Shown here: positions 1 to 7,830 of the stretch, piece after piece
Position numbering within the stretch: the stretch's first letter is position 1
Layout: each line of letters opens with the position of its first letter
Source of the DNA: Myxococcus llanfairpwllgwyngyllgogerychwyrndrobwllllantysiliogogogochensis
GTDB lineage: Bacteria > Myxococcota > Myxococcia > Myxococcales > Myxococcaceae
Length of the DNA: 64,000 nucleotides
Reading direction: 5' to 3'
Assembly (NCBI RefSeq): GCF_006636215.1
Contig: NZ_VIFM01000008.1
Coordinates: 32,505 to 96,504, forward strand
Notes under the pieces: generated by a model
The model's input: the letters and a program-made list of their open reading frames with translations, nothing else
Told to the model about the DNA's origin: nothing
The model's database searches: none
Position numbers and translations under genes: made by a program

Positions 1-31
1 CCTCATCTCCCATCCTAAGGAGGCGTGACAC

Positions 32-472
32 ATGGCGGACGCAAAGCTCTGGATTCTTGTGGGGAACGCGAGCCGGGCAAGGCTCTTCGCGACGGACGCG
101 AAGGCGGAGAAGGATTGGAGTCTGGTCGAGGAGTTCCACCACGAGGAGAGCAGGGCCAAGGGCGATGACCTGCGCGACCAGCCAGACAACCCCAACGCCG
201 GCACCCTGCACGGGCCCCCCGGTGAGAATGAGCCCAATGGCCGCAAGGAGTTGGAGCACGAGCGGTTCGCCCGGGAGCTGTCCGGCGTCCTGGACAAGGG
301 GCATGACCGCCACGCCTTCGACAAGCTCGTCATCGCCGCGCCCCCTGAATTCCTCGGGCGGCTGCGCAAGGCGCTGAGCACCCGCGTCCGACAGCGGGTG
401 TTGCTGGACGTGGGCTCCGACTACTCCACCGTGCCGGCCCGCGATTTGCCTGAACGCGTTCCCCTCCTCTAG
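32..472 (+). CDS. Host-attachment family protein (Host_attach / baeRF-like)
   Basis: A 146-residue soluble protein that opens with the family-typical start AKLWILVGNASRARLF and contains a variable charged middle and a C-terminal segment (KLVIAAPPEFLGRLRKAL) seen in proteins once named for attachment to plant hosts in Agrobacterium. Structurally the family belongs to the bacterial release-factor-1-like (baeRF) group; its biochemical role is not settled. No signal peptide or membrane span is visible, so it should be cytoplasmic. The start is well supported by AAGGAGG at 17-23, eight bases before the ATG. It stands alone: the next gene begins about 100 bases downstream with a separate start. Confidence 0.8.
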   Translation: MADAKLWILVGNASRARLFATDAKAEKDWSLVEEFHHEESRAKGDDLRDQPDNPNAGTLHGPPGENEPNGRKELEHERFARELSGVLDKGHDRHAFDKLVIAAPPEFLGRLRKALSTRVRQRVLLDVGSDYSTVPARDLPERVPLL

Positions 473-567
473 CGTGGCCTTTTCCGGAATTTCCGGAACA
501 GCAGTCCGGGCGTCAGCGGTGGGGCGACGCCCGGGCCCGCGCGGGCCGCGCGGCACGAGGAGCATGA

Positions 568-1167
568 ATGGCGGCGGTGAAGGCGGTCCTGTTGGACCTG
601 GGCAACGTCCTCGTCTTCCACGACAACGCGCTGCTGTTCTCCAGGCTGGGAGCCTGTGCCCGAATGCAGGCGCACGAGGTCTCCCAGCGGCTGATGGGCG
701 CGGGATGGACCGCGGCCAACAAGGGCCTCCTGGACGCCGAGGGCATCCGCCGCAGCGTGTGCGGGGCGCTCAACCTGGAGCTGCCCATGGCGGAGTTCGC
801 GCCCCTGTGGAGCAGCCACTTCACCACCCACGACGCGGTGCTCCCCCGGGTGGAGTCCCTGGTGGGTCGGGTGAAGCTGGTGCTGGTGTCCAACACCAAC
901 GCGCTGCACGCGGCCTACCTGCGGCCTCGCCTGCCCCTGCTCCAGCGCTTCGATGCGCTGGTGATGAGCTGCGAGGTGGGCAGCGTCAAACCGGAGCCGG
1001 ACATCTACCGAATCGCCCTGGAGCGCGCGGGCTGCGCGCCCGAAGAGGCCGCCTTCTTCGATGACCTGCCGGAGTTCGTGGACGCGGCCAACGCGCTGGG
1101 CCTGCGCGGCCAGCTCTTCACCACCGCCGCCGCCTTCGACACCCAGCTCGAGGCGCTCGGATTATGA
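568..1167 (+). CDS. HAD-superfamily phosphatase (YihX-like)
   Basis: A 199-residue haloacid-dehalogenase-type hydrolase. All four motifs are visible: DLGNVLV at residues 10-16 (nucleophile Asp10), SNTN in the middle (motif II), KPEPDIY (motif III Lys) and FFDD (motif IV acidic pair). The arrangement DLGNV, with Gly two residues after the nucleophile rather than a second Asp, is that of the YihX/epoxide-hydrolase-N-terminal subgroup, whose members dephosphorylate small sugar phosphates. Its stop overlaps the start of the following glycosyltransferase (ATGA), so the two are translationally coupled. A role in sugar-phosphate or envelope-glycan metabolism is inferred from that pairing only. Confidence 0.82.
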   Translation: MAAVKAVLLDLGNVLVFHDNALLFSRLGACARMQAHEVSQRLMGAGWTAANKGLLDAEGIRRSVCGALNLELPMAEFAPLWSSHFTTHDAVLPRVESLVGRVKLVLVSNTNALHAAYLRPRLPLLQRFDALVMSCEVGSVKPEPDIYRIALERAGCAPEEAAFFDDLPEFVDAANALGLRGQLFTTAAAFDTQLEALGL

Positions 1168-1988
1168 GGCTCGGTGGCTACGTCCTGCACCGCGACAACA
1201 AGGACACGCTGGAGCCCTGCCTGCGCGGCCTGCTGGCCCTCTGCGATGACGTGGTGGCGCTGGACTCCGGCGCCACGGACGGCTCGGGGGAGCTGGCGCG
1301 CTCCCTGGGGGCGCGCTCGGTGCCACACTCCTGGAAGGGCTATGGCGCCGCGCGAGTGGCCGCGGTGAACGCGCTGGCACCATGCGACTACGTCTTCTAC
1401 CTGGACTCGGACGAGTCGCTGGAGCCCGGCGCCGTGGACACGCTGCGCGCATGGAAGGGCTCCTCGCCCGACGCCGACGTCTACCGGCTGCCCCGGCGCG
1501 ACTGGGCGGAGGTGGAGGGCCGCCGCTTCCTCTTCCGCACACAGTGGCGCGCACGGCTGGTGCGGCGGGAGAAGGCCGTGTGGCACGCGCGGCACATCGT
1601 CCATGAGGCCCTGCCGAAGATGCGGGGCGGGCGCGTGCTGGCGCCCATCGACCACCGCTTCGCCACCTCGGTGGCGCGCCGCTGCGCCAAGGAGGAGCGC
1701 TACGCGCTGATGTGGGCCCTGCGCGCCCACTTCGAGCAACGCAGGCTCAAGCCCGTGGTCATCCAGCGCCTGGCCGCGTGGGTGCGCGACTGCGTGCTCA
1801 CCGGCGCCGTCTTCCGGGGCGGAGCGGACGCCTCCCGGCTGGCGTGGGGCGTGGCCGGCTACCACTCCACCAAGTACGCGTACCTGCGCCAGCTGCGCGA
1901 GGGCCGCTTCGCGGAGCTGGCGCGCATCTATTCGGAGGAGCGCTACGACGAGCTGTTCGCCCGCGTGCGCGAGGGCCGGCTGGACTGA
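1164..1988 (+). CDS. Family 2 glycosyltransferase (WaaE/KdtX-like)
   Basis: A 274-residue GT-A-fold glycosyltransferase. The N-terminus carries the GT2 signature: VVALDSGATDGS in the first strand region and YLDSDESLEP near residues 76-86, supplying the DxD-type metal/nucleotide-sugar site. The shortened domain resembles lipopolysaccharide-core glucosyltransferases of the WaaE/KdtX group and has no clear membrane span, so it is expected to work at the inner face of the inner membrane. The start codon overlaps the upstream HAD phosphatase stop by four bases. It converges with a GST gene 16 bases past its stop. Acceptor and donor sugars cannot be told from sequence. Confidence 0.82.
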   Translation: MRLGGYVLHRDNKDTLEPCLRGLLALCDDVVALDSGATDGSGELARSLGARSVPHSWKGYGAARVAAVNALAPCDYVFYLDSDESLEPGAVDTLRAWKGSSPDADVYRLPRRDWAEVEGRRFLFRTQWRARLVRREKAVWHARHIVHEALPKMRGGRVLAPIDHRFATSVARRCAKEERYALMWALRAHFEQRRLKPVVIQRLAAWVRDCVLTGAVFRGGADASRLAWGVAGYHSTKYAYLRQLREGRFAELARIYSEERYDELFARVREGRLD

Positions 1989-2004
1989 GGCCCAAGCCGG
2001 CGGC

Positions 2005-2652
2005 TCACTCGTACTTCGCGACGGGCGGCTCGCGCAGCCCCGCCTCCGCCCACTTCTGGAAGGCGGGCTGGGCCAGGAGCGTGTCGCGGTACGCGGCGCA
2101 CACCGGCTCCAGCGCCACGTCGTAGGTGACGAAGCGCGTGGCCACCGGCGTGTAGAAGGCATCCGCGATGGTGAAGTGGCCGAAGAGGAACGGCCCGCCC
2201 TGCCCGAAGCGGGCGCGGCAGTCGGTCCACAGCGCCTGGATGCGGGCGATGTCCTCGGCCACGCCCGGCACCCGGCCCTGTCCCGGACGGCGCGCGCGCA
2301 GGTTCATCCCCATGTGCTCGCGCAGCTTCGTGAAGCTGGAGTGCATCTCCGCCGTCACCGCGCGCGCCACCGCGCGGGCCTCGCGCTCCTGGGGCCACAG
2401 CCGGGCCTCCGGAAACGTCTCCGCCAGGTACTCACAGATGGCCAGCGAGTCCCAGATGGACACGTCGCCATGCTTGAGCAGCGGCAGTCGGCCCGTGGGG
2501 GAGTGACGGGCGATGAGCTCCCGCGTCTCCGGTGTGTCCAGGGGGATGACCACCTCCTGGAACGGCTGCCCGGTGTGGGCCAGCGCCAGATACGGCCGAA
2601 GCGACCACGAGGAATAGTTCTTCGAGGCAACGACGAGGGTGAGCTGGGGCAT
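2005..2652 (-). CDS. Glutathione S-transferase family protein
   Basis: A 215-residue protein with an N-terminal thioredoxin-like GST domain (VASKNYSSWSLRPYLAL, where a Ser in the NYSSWS region is the likely glutathione-activating residue), the cis-Pro strand (GRLPLLKHGD) and the Ser/Asp pair binding glutathione (IWDSLAICEYL), followed by an all-helical C-terminal domain. The start was set at the ATG that begins MPQLTL because the longer in-frame extension (to 2745) has no domain homology and would run into the neighbouring cyclase-like gene. Likely cytosolic detoxification or redox enzyme. It converges tightly with the glycosyltransferase gene. Confidence 0.82.
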   Translation of the reverse strand: MPQLTLVVASKNYSSWSLRPYLALAHTGQPFQEVVIPLDTPETRELIARHSPTGRLPLLKHGDVSIWDSLAICEYLAETFPEARLWPQEREARAVARAVTAEMHSSFTKLREHMGMNLRARRPGQGRVPGVAEDIARIQALWTDCRARFGQGGPFLFGHFTIADAFYTPVATRFVTYDVALEPVCAAYRDTLLAQPAFQKWAEAGLREPPVAKYE

Positions 2653-2693
2653 GGCGCGCACGGTAGCGCTCCACGCCACGGGACGCCCGCGCT

Positions 2694-3293
2694 TCAGTTC
2701 GCCGGGGTGTTGCGGCCCAGGAACGAGCGCACGCGCGACAACCACGGCTGGCGACGGCGGTGCTCCGGCGGGTCGATGCGATACACGGCCACCGGCAGGC
2801 GGATGTTCTTCATCTCGCCCCGACCCAGGCGCACCGGCGGGGACTCCAGCTGCCCCTCCACCTGCCGCGCCACCGTCTCGCTGACGTAGAGGGTGCCGGG
2901 CCGCGCCAGCGCCTCGATGCGCGCGGCCAGGTTGACGCCCTCGCCGAACACCTCACCGTCGCGGTGCACGACGACGCCCAGGTGCACGCCCACGCGCATC
3001 ACCACGCGGCGCTCCACGGCCACCAGCCCGTTGTGCACCTCCAGCGCCCGCTGCAGCTCCAGGCCAAAGTCCACGGCGGCCAGCCCGCCCTCGAACTCCA
3101 GCAGGAAGCCGTCCTCCAGACGCTTCACCTCGCGGCCACCGTGTCGCGGGAGCAGCTCGCGGACCAGCACGGCGTGCTCGTCGCGCACCACCTGCTGGAG
3201 CGCTTCGTCACGCCAGGACTGGCGCCCCGCGGCCTCGATGCCCGTGAACAGGATGGCCGACAGTTTGCCCGGCTCGGGTTCCTCCACCACCAT
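2694..3293 (-). CDS. Class III adenylate/guanylate cyclase-like protein, probably degenerate
   Basis: A 199-residue protein made almost entirely of a class III cyclase homology domain. The second metal Asp region is kept (EVKRLEDGFLLEF), as are the dimer-interface strand RVGVHLG and the transition-state Asn/Arg helix (VNLAARIEALA). The first metal-binding Asp of the usual LFTDIEGST motif is Gly here (LFTGIEAAG), so catalysis is doubtful and a nucleotide-sensing or regulatory role is possible. No membrane span or sensor domain is fused. A 14-bp perfect hairpin lies about 60 bases upstream of the start. The GST gene follows 41 bases downstream on the same strand. Confidence 0.75.
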   Translation of the reverse strand: MVVEEPEPGKLSAILFTGIEAAGRQSWRDEALQQVVRDEHAVLVRELLPRHGGREVKRLEDGFLLEFEGGLAAVDFGLELQRALEVHNGLVAVERRVVMRVGVHLGVVVHRDGEVFGEGVNLAARIEALARPGTLYVSETVARQVEGQLESPPVRLGRGEMKNIRLPVAVYRIDPPEHRRRQPWLSRVRSFLGRNTPAN

Positions 3294-3351
3294 CGCTCAG
3301 CTCCCCTCCCCCCGATGCCAATTGTCCAAAACGTTACTCCAGGACGAGGTC

Positions 3352-3391
3352 CCCGGTCCCAGCCGAGCCCCCCGTCACGGCTGGGACCGGG
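3352..3391. other. Perfect 14-bp inverted repeat in the cyclase-like gene leader
   Basis: CCCGGTCCCAGCCG at 3352-3365 pairs perfectly with its complement at 3378-3391 around a 12-base loop. No T-run follows on either strand, so it could be an attenuator, a protein-binding site or a GC-rich terminator. Confidence 0.6.
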
Positions 3392-3586
3392 CCCCGGATG
3401 ACCTCTCGCCCGGACGGGCGCGGCCATGCATCGCGTGAAGTCCCTCGCTCCTGACGTCTCGGCTTCGACGGCCGCTCGCTCTCAGTCCCGCTGCGTCAGG
3501 GCCGGGGAGCGATGGGACGAACACTGAACCACTCTGCTCGACTCCATCAGGATAATTCATCACTGACGCGACGCACAAACAGCCCA

Positions 3587-3617
3587 GGAGGTCGGACTCC
3601 ACGGGTGTCCGACCTCC
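3587..3617 (-). terminator. Hairpin terminator of the kinase operon
   Basis: An 11-bp perfect stem (GGAGGTCGGAC with its complement) and a 9-base loop lie 52 bases past the stop of the last gene in the leftward operon. On the minus strand the stem is followed by TGGGCTGTTTGT, a weak U-rich tract, so it fits an intrinsic terminator. Confidence 0.65.
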
Positions 3618-3668
3618 AACGCAGTGAGTCAGGTGCGCGTTCTTCTCAGGACAGGTGAGGGGTGGGCC

Positions 3669-4487
3669 TCACAGGTCGTCGCAGGGGGTTCCCAGGCGGG
3701 CGCCGGTGTAGATGCCGAGCTCGTTGTAGATGAGCGCCAGGTTCTCCGAGACAGGCACCTGTCGCAGCTTGCGGCGGGCCTTCTTCTCCACCCAGAGCGA
3801 CGGCAGCTCGCGGTCCAGCAGCAGTTGGAGGTCTCCCTTCTTCGTGGAGAAGATTTCCCCCTTCGAGTCGGAGACGACGTTGACCATCTGCTGCTGCTTC
3901 ATCCGGCCACGGGGGCCGATGAAGACGCGGAAGCTCTTCTGCTCGGCCTGGAGCCGGCCCCGCTCCACCAGGAAGTAGACGCCCTTGGTGTCGCGCAGGA
4001 GGGCGTACGGCTCGTACTTCATGGGGCTGGGGGTATAGGCCGCCTTGCGCAGCAGCTCGCGCGAGGTCTCCGTCGCCAGCAGCTTGAAGGCCGTCGCGCG
4101 CTGGCCGCAGCGCACCGAGCAGGTGCCCTCCTTCGGGTCCACCTGGACGACGGAGTAGGCGCGCGCGTCCACGCCATTCGCGTTGGATTCCAGGTCCGGG
4201 TTCCAGAAGCGGGGCTCGAAGAACGAGCCGGTGGGGAGCCGGACGACGTTGGGGGCGATGGGAATCTCGGTGAAGGTGGCGCCGTCTCCGTAGAAGAGCT
4301 GCGGCTGCGAGCTGTCGAAGACCTCCGTCGAGGAGACGTAGTGCCCCTTGCCGTCGGTGCAGACGGCGGTGCGCTCCAGGAGCATGCGCTTGCGCAGCGA
4401 GTCCTCGCGCGCCCAGGGGGGCTCGTGGGCCAGGACGGCGGTGGACGACAACGTCAGGAGCAGGGCGAGGCGATGGGCCAGGGACAT
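3669..4487 (-). CDS. Exported protein of unknown function
   Basis: 272 residues. The start chosen gives a standard signal peptide (MSLAHRLALLLTLSSTAVLA, then HEPPW); an in-frame extension upstream to 4679 is Arg-rich, overlaps the neighbouring lipoprotein gene and is rejected. The mature protein holds paired Cys residues near TCSVRCGQR and a Cys at the C-terminus (GTPCDDL), suggesting a disulfide. No family was recognised. It is the last gene of a probable operon: 11 bases after a lipoprotein gene, itself 54 bases after a Ser/Thr kinase gene. A functional tie to the kinase is possible but unproven. Confidence 0.75.
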   Translation of the reverse strand: MSLAHRLALLLTLSSTAVLAHEPPWAREDSLRKRMLLERTAVCTDGKGHYVSSTEVFDSSQPQLFYGDGATFTEIPIAPNVVRLPTGSFFEPRFWNPDLESNANGVDARAYSVVQVDPKEGTCSVRCGQRATAFKLLATETSRELLRKAAYTPSPMKYEPYALLRDTKGVYFLVERGRLQAEQKSFRVFIGPRGRMKQQQMVNVVSDSKGEIFSTKKGDLQLLLDRELPSLWVEKKARRKLRQVPVSENLALIYNELGIYTGARLGTPCDDL

Positions 4488-4498
4488 GGGATGGAGCC

Positions 4499-5326
4499 TC
4501 ACAGGTGGTCCAGGAAGAAGTCGGCGTAGGAAGCCGTGTCCATGCCGCCCGCGGCGGGGGCGATGGTCCACTGGAGCGCGCCGCTTTCGACCTTGCCTCC
4601 GTAGGCGGCGCCGTTGCGGCACTCCACCCGCTTCAGCGTGCTCTTCACGGTGCGCCGGGCTTCCTCCGAGCCCCGGCACAGGAACTCAAGGGCCTCGAGC
4701 GGCCCGGCGCAGTACGCGCCGATGGGGTACTCGCTCAGCTCCTTGTCGGAGACGGTGTCCCAGGCCACCTGGACGGCCACGTTCGAGCCGCACGTCTGGT
4801 TGAGCGTCTTCACCTTCTCGGCCAGGTCGCGCTCCTCGGATGCGGCCCAGAACGCCTTGTCGAACGCGGCGGCGCGGGTGAGCGTGCCGTCGGCGAGCTG
4901 GCGCTGGTACAGCTCCACCACGTCCTCGACGTCCACCTTCTTCGAGCGCTCCTCGCTCGCGTAGAGGGTGACGGGGTCTTCCTTGTCGAAGCGGTTGAGG
5001 GTGTTCCTCCCGTTCGACTTCTGGGACGGCGCCAGTCGCACCAGGCGCAGACGCTTGCCGCGCCAGTCCGTCCAGTAGGAGTTGTCGTCACCGACGCTGT
5101 GGAGCGCCACCTTCCCATCCAGGTCATCGCCCGGGGCGTGGAACTGGACCAGGGCCCGTCGGGGCTCCGCGGGCAGGAGCGGGACGATGGTGATGATATC
5201 CCCACCCTCGGACGTGAAGACGAGCCCCGTGCCCTCCGGCTTTGGTGCTTCGGTGGTGGGCCGCGCGCTCCGCGAACAACCGAGCGCGACGACGATGACG
5301 ACACTCAACGCCAACAAGACTCTCAA
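4499..5326 (-). CDS. Lipoprotein of unknown function
   Basis: 275 residues beginning at a TTG codon; the start is supported by the signal sequence that follows immediately and ends in a lipobox (VVALGC, Cys17), so lipid anchoring to the envelope is expected. The mature part is mixed polar with four further Cys residues (QTCGS, AYCAG, FLCRG, VECRN) that could form two disulfides. No known domain was recognised. It sits between the Ser/Thr kinase gene (54 bases upstream) and an exported-protein gene (11 bases downstream), all on the same strand, and is probably co-transcribed with them. Confidence 0.75.
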   Translation of the reverse strand: MRVLLALSVVIVVALGCSRSARPTTEAPKPEGTGLVFTSEGGDIITIVPLLPAEPRRALVQFHAPGDDLDGKVALHSVGDDNSYWTDWRGKRLRLVRLAPSQKSNGRNTLNRFDKEDPVTLYASEERSKKVDVEDVVELYQRQLADGTLTRAAAFDKAFWAASEERDLAEKVKTLNQTCGSNVAVQVAWDTVSDKELSEYPIGAYCAGPLEALEFLCRGSEEARRTVKSTLKRVECRNGAAYGGKVESGALQWTIAPAAGGMDTASYADFFLDHL

Positions 5327-5380
5327 GCAACGCCCCCTGTTCGTGGAGCCCCGCGTGGACGCCCGACACGGGCGCCGCCG

Positions 5381-7609
5381 TCACAGGGCGATATCGTACT
5401 GCTTGCAGTACTGGCGAACCTGAGCGCGCTCCGCCGTGGGAACCCGAAGCCAGACGGTGCGCGCGTTGGACAAATCTCCCTGGCGGCAGTGGACCCGCGT
5501 CAGCAGCGCGAAGGAGGCGCCTGTGACTTGCGACCGCTGACTGCGGCGCACCAGGTGGAGGGCCTCGCTGGTGTCTCCGCTCGCCAGCGCCTTCTCCGCC
5601 AGTTCGAGGTCCGCGAGCGCGCCTTCTTGGATGGTCTCCGGGCTGCGTCGCCGCTCCGCATCGAGCGTCGGACGCGAGGTGCCCACGGGGTTTCGAGCGG
5701 CGTCATTCGGTGGGGTTCCGTTGCCCCGGGGTTTCGCCTTCACCTCTGGGGTCACGCTCGTCTCCGCCGATGGAGGGGCGGCTTCCGGAGAGCCGACCGC
5801 CAGTGCGCCTTCTGAGTCGGCCTTCGCCTTGGGTGGGTCCGCGGGGGCCTCGCGCGCCAGGGTGGGATTTACATCCGGGGGACTCGCGGGCGCCTGGACA
5901 GGAGGAGCCGCCGGGTCGGCGGAGGCGGACACGGAGTCCTCCCGAGACGCGAAGGGCAGGACTCGCGAGAACCCCACGCCCACGGCGATGAGCACGCCCG
6001 CGGCCAACGCCATCCAGACCCAGACCTTGCGCGAGCCCGCCAGGACACCTCGCGAGGCGGACCGAATCGTCGGGGGCTCGGGGACCGAGTCGGGCTCCGA
6101 AGGGTCCGGACTCATCGGCGCGGCATTCGCGACCGAGGGCCTCCACACCTCGAGCGGAACCGCCGCTGCGGGCTCGGCCACCGGAGGCGCGGGCGGAGCG
6201 GAGGACACGACCTTCGGCGGCGACACACGCACCGACTTCCCGATGAGGCCCGAAGCCTCCGAAGGTCGTGAGGCGTCTGCCTGCGCCGAGCGTCGCGAAG
6301 CCTCCGGCGACTGCGCGGACTCATGCTGCGCGGGGCGTCGAGACGCATCAGCGGACTGCGCGGACTCACCCTGCGCGGAGCGTCGCGAGGCTTCAGGAGA
6401 CTGCGCGGACTCACCCTGCGCGGAGCGTCGCGAGGCATCAGGAGACTGGGCGGACTCACCCTGCGCGGAGCGCCGCGACGCTTCAGCGGACTGCGCGGAC
6501 TCACCCTGCGCGGAGCGCCGCGACGCTTCAGCGGACTGCGCGGACTCACCCTGCGCGGAGCGGCGGGACGCGGCGTGCTGGGACGGACGGCGGGGCACGG
6601 CAGCCACCGTGGCGGGCCTCGACGGGGGCGACGCGATGGGCCGGGGCTGCACGGTCGCCGTGGGCACGTGCGCGGCGGCCTGCGCGACGACAGGCTGAAG
6701 CAGCACGTCCGCGGGCGGCGTCACGGTGCGCAGCGGCGTCCCGGTGAGCGCGGCGATGAAGGCGCTCACGTCCGGGAAGCGGTCCTCGGGGCGCTTGGCC
6801 AGCGCCTGTTCGATGGCGCGGATGACGTGCGCGGGAGTCTCCGGCGCCACTTCGGCCAGGGGCTCCGGTGGATCATAAACGATGCGGTAGATGAGCTCCG
6901 GCAGGATGCCCCCGTCCTTGAAGGGCAGCTTGCGGGCCAGCATCTCGTACACCATGCACCCGAACGAGAAGATGTCCGTGCGCAGGTCCACGTCCTTGTT
7001 CTTCCCCGTGGCCTGCTCCGGCGCCATGTACTGCGGCGTGCCCAGCAGGATGGCGTCCTGCGTCTGCACCGTCTTCGAATCGAGAATCTTGGAGATGCCG
7101 AAGTCGAGCAGCTTCACGTGCTCCACCGACATGCCCGCGATCTCCATGGGCACGAGGAACACGTTGCCGGGCTTCAAGTCCCGGTGGATGACCCCCGCGC
7201 CGTGCGCCGCCTGGAGCGCGGAGCCCATCTGCCGGGCAATCGAGTACACCTCCGTCAGCGTCAGGGGCGCGCCCTTGCGCATGCGCCGCGACAGCGGCAT
7301 CCCGCGCAGGTGCTCCATCACCAGGAACGGCGAGCCGTCCTCCAGCGTGTCGAAGTCGATGACCTCCACGATGTTCGGATGGCCCAGCCGCGACGCAATC
7401 TCCGCCTCGCGCCGGAAGCGAAGATAGACATCCTTCCCCAGGCTCGAGTCCGGCCGCAGCACCTTGATCGCCACCTGCCGACCCGGAAGCCGCAGATGAC
7501 GCGCCAGGAAGACGGTGCCCATGCCTCCCCGGCCGAGCACGCCGGCAATCTCGTACGTGTCCCGTAGGACGGTGCCGAGTGGAATGTCGTGTGCTGGCAA
7601 GGAACTCAT
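5381..7609 (-). CDS. Pkn-type Ser/Thr protein kinase with tandem repeats and membrane anchor
   Basis: 742 residues. The N-terminal Hanks-type kinase domain (about residues 19-290) is intact: GRGGMG loop 26-31, Lys49 in AIKVLR, HRDLKPGNV from 142, DFG 169-171 and APEQ 196-199; it is an RD kinase and likely active. A Pro/Ala-rich linker leads to six in-frame copies of a 15-residue repeat (ASRRSAQGESAQSxE, about 347-436) and a decayed seventh. One membrane span (WVWMALAAGVLIAVGVGF, about 527-545) puts roughly 200 C-terminal residues outside, ending in a TPR-like helical segment (ADLELAEKALASGD). The start at MSSLPAHD is preferred over a longer frame lacking homology. It heads an operon with two exported-protein genes. 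Confidence 0.9.
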   Translation of the reverse strand: MSSLPAHDIPLGTVLRDTYEIAGVLGRGGMGTVFLARHLRLPGRQVAIKVLRPDSSLGKDVYLRFRREAEIASRLGHPNIVEVIDFDTLEDGSPFLVMEHLRGMPLSRRMRKGAPLTLTEVYSIARQMGSALQAAHGAGVIHRDLKPGNVFLVPMEIAGMSVEHVKLLDFGISKILDSKTVQTQDAILLGTPQYMAPEQATGKNKDVDLRTDIFSFGCMVYEMLARKLPFKDGGILPELIYRIVYDPPEPLAEVAPETPAHVIRAIEQALAKRPEDRFPDVSAFIAALTGTPLRTVTPPADVLLQPVVAQAAAHVPTATVQPRPIASPPSRPATVAAVPRRPSQHAASRRSAQGESAQSAEASRRSAQGESAQSAEASRRSAQGESAQSPDASRRSAQGESAQSPEASRRSAQGESAQSADASRRPAQHESAQSPEASRRSAQADASRPSEASGLIGKSVRVSPPKVVSSAPPAPPVAEPAAAVPLEVWRPSVANAAPMSPDPSEPDSVPEPPTIRSASRGVLAGSRKVWVWMALAAGVLIAVGVGFSRVLPFASREDSVSASADPAAPPVQAPASPPDVNPTLAREAPADPPKAKADSEGALAVGSPEAAPPSAETSVTPEVKAKPRGNGTPPNDAARNPVGTSRPTLDAERRRSPETIQEGALADLELAEKALASGDTSEALHLVRRSQRSQVTGASFALLTRVHCRQGDLSNARTVWLRVPTAERAQVRQYCKQYDIAL
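6302..6571 (-). repeat. Coding minisatellite, six 45-bp units
   Basis: Six near-identical 45-bp units lie in frame within the kinase gene and encode ASRRSAQGESAQS plus two variable residues (AE, PD, PE or AD). A seventh, degenerate unit follows at lower coordinates. Because 45 is divisible by three, gain or loss of units would change linker length without breaking the frame. The absence of unique spacers and the coding frame exclude CRISPR. Confidence 0.9.
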
Positions 7610-7792
7610 GGAAGACCGGCCTTCACTCCGGAAGCCGCATTCTATCCTGGAGCCCCTGACACGCCTTGGCCAGTCATCTGGCGTTGCTACACGCCCCCGC
7701 GAGATTTCCGCAAGGACACTGAACGCCGGCACGCCTCGACTCGGGCGCGCCGGCTATCGCCTTCTCACAGCATGAGGAACCGATGGGGTCCA

Positions 7793-7812
7793 CCGCCGGA
7801 GGGCTCCGGCGG
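7793..7812 (-). terminator. GC-rich hairpin after the S46 peptidase gene
   Basis: CCGCCGGAG and CTCCGGCGG form an eight- to nine-bp stem with a tiny loop 19 bases past the stop of the peptidase gene. No U-tract follows, so it is only a possible terminator. The rest of 7610-7830 shows nothing definite. Confidence 0.4.
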
Positions 7813-7830
7813 CGAAAACCCGGCGCCGGC

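Larger units (their letters stand above)
3294..3668. other. Intergenic region with two strong hairpins
   Basis: No convincing gene lies here. A 75-codon open frame on the minus strand (3375-3602) has no family resemblance and spans both hairpins. The stretch contains a terminator-like hairpin serving the leftward operon above it and a second, longer perfect hairpin in the leader of the cyclase-like gene. The leader probably also holds that gene's promoter, but no clear -35/-10 could be picked by eye. Confidence 0.6.

Noticed and set aside
3375..3602. 75-codon possible gene in the intergenic region
   Set aside because: It spans two strong hairpins, lacks a ribosome site and has no family resemblance.
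6302..6571. Repeat array considered as CRISPR
   Set aside because: 45-bp units are contiguous and in frame within the kinase gene; no spacers or cas genes.
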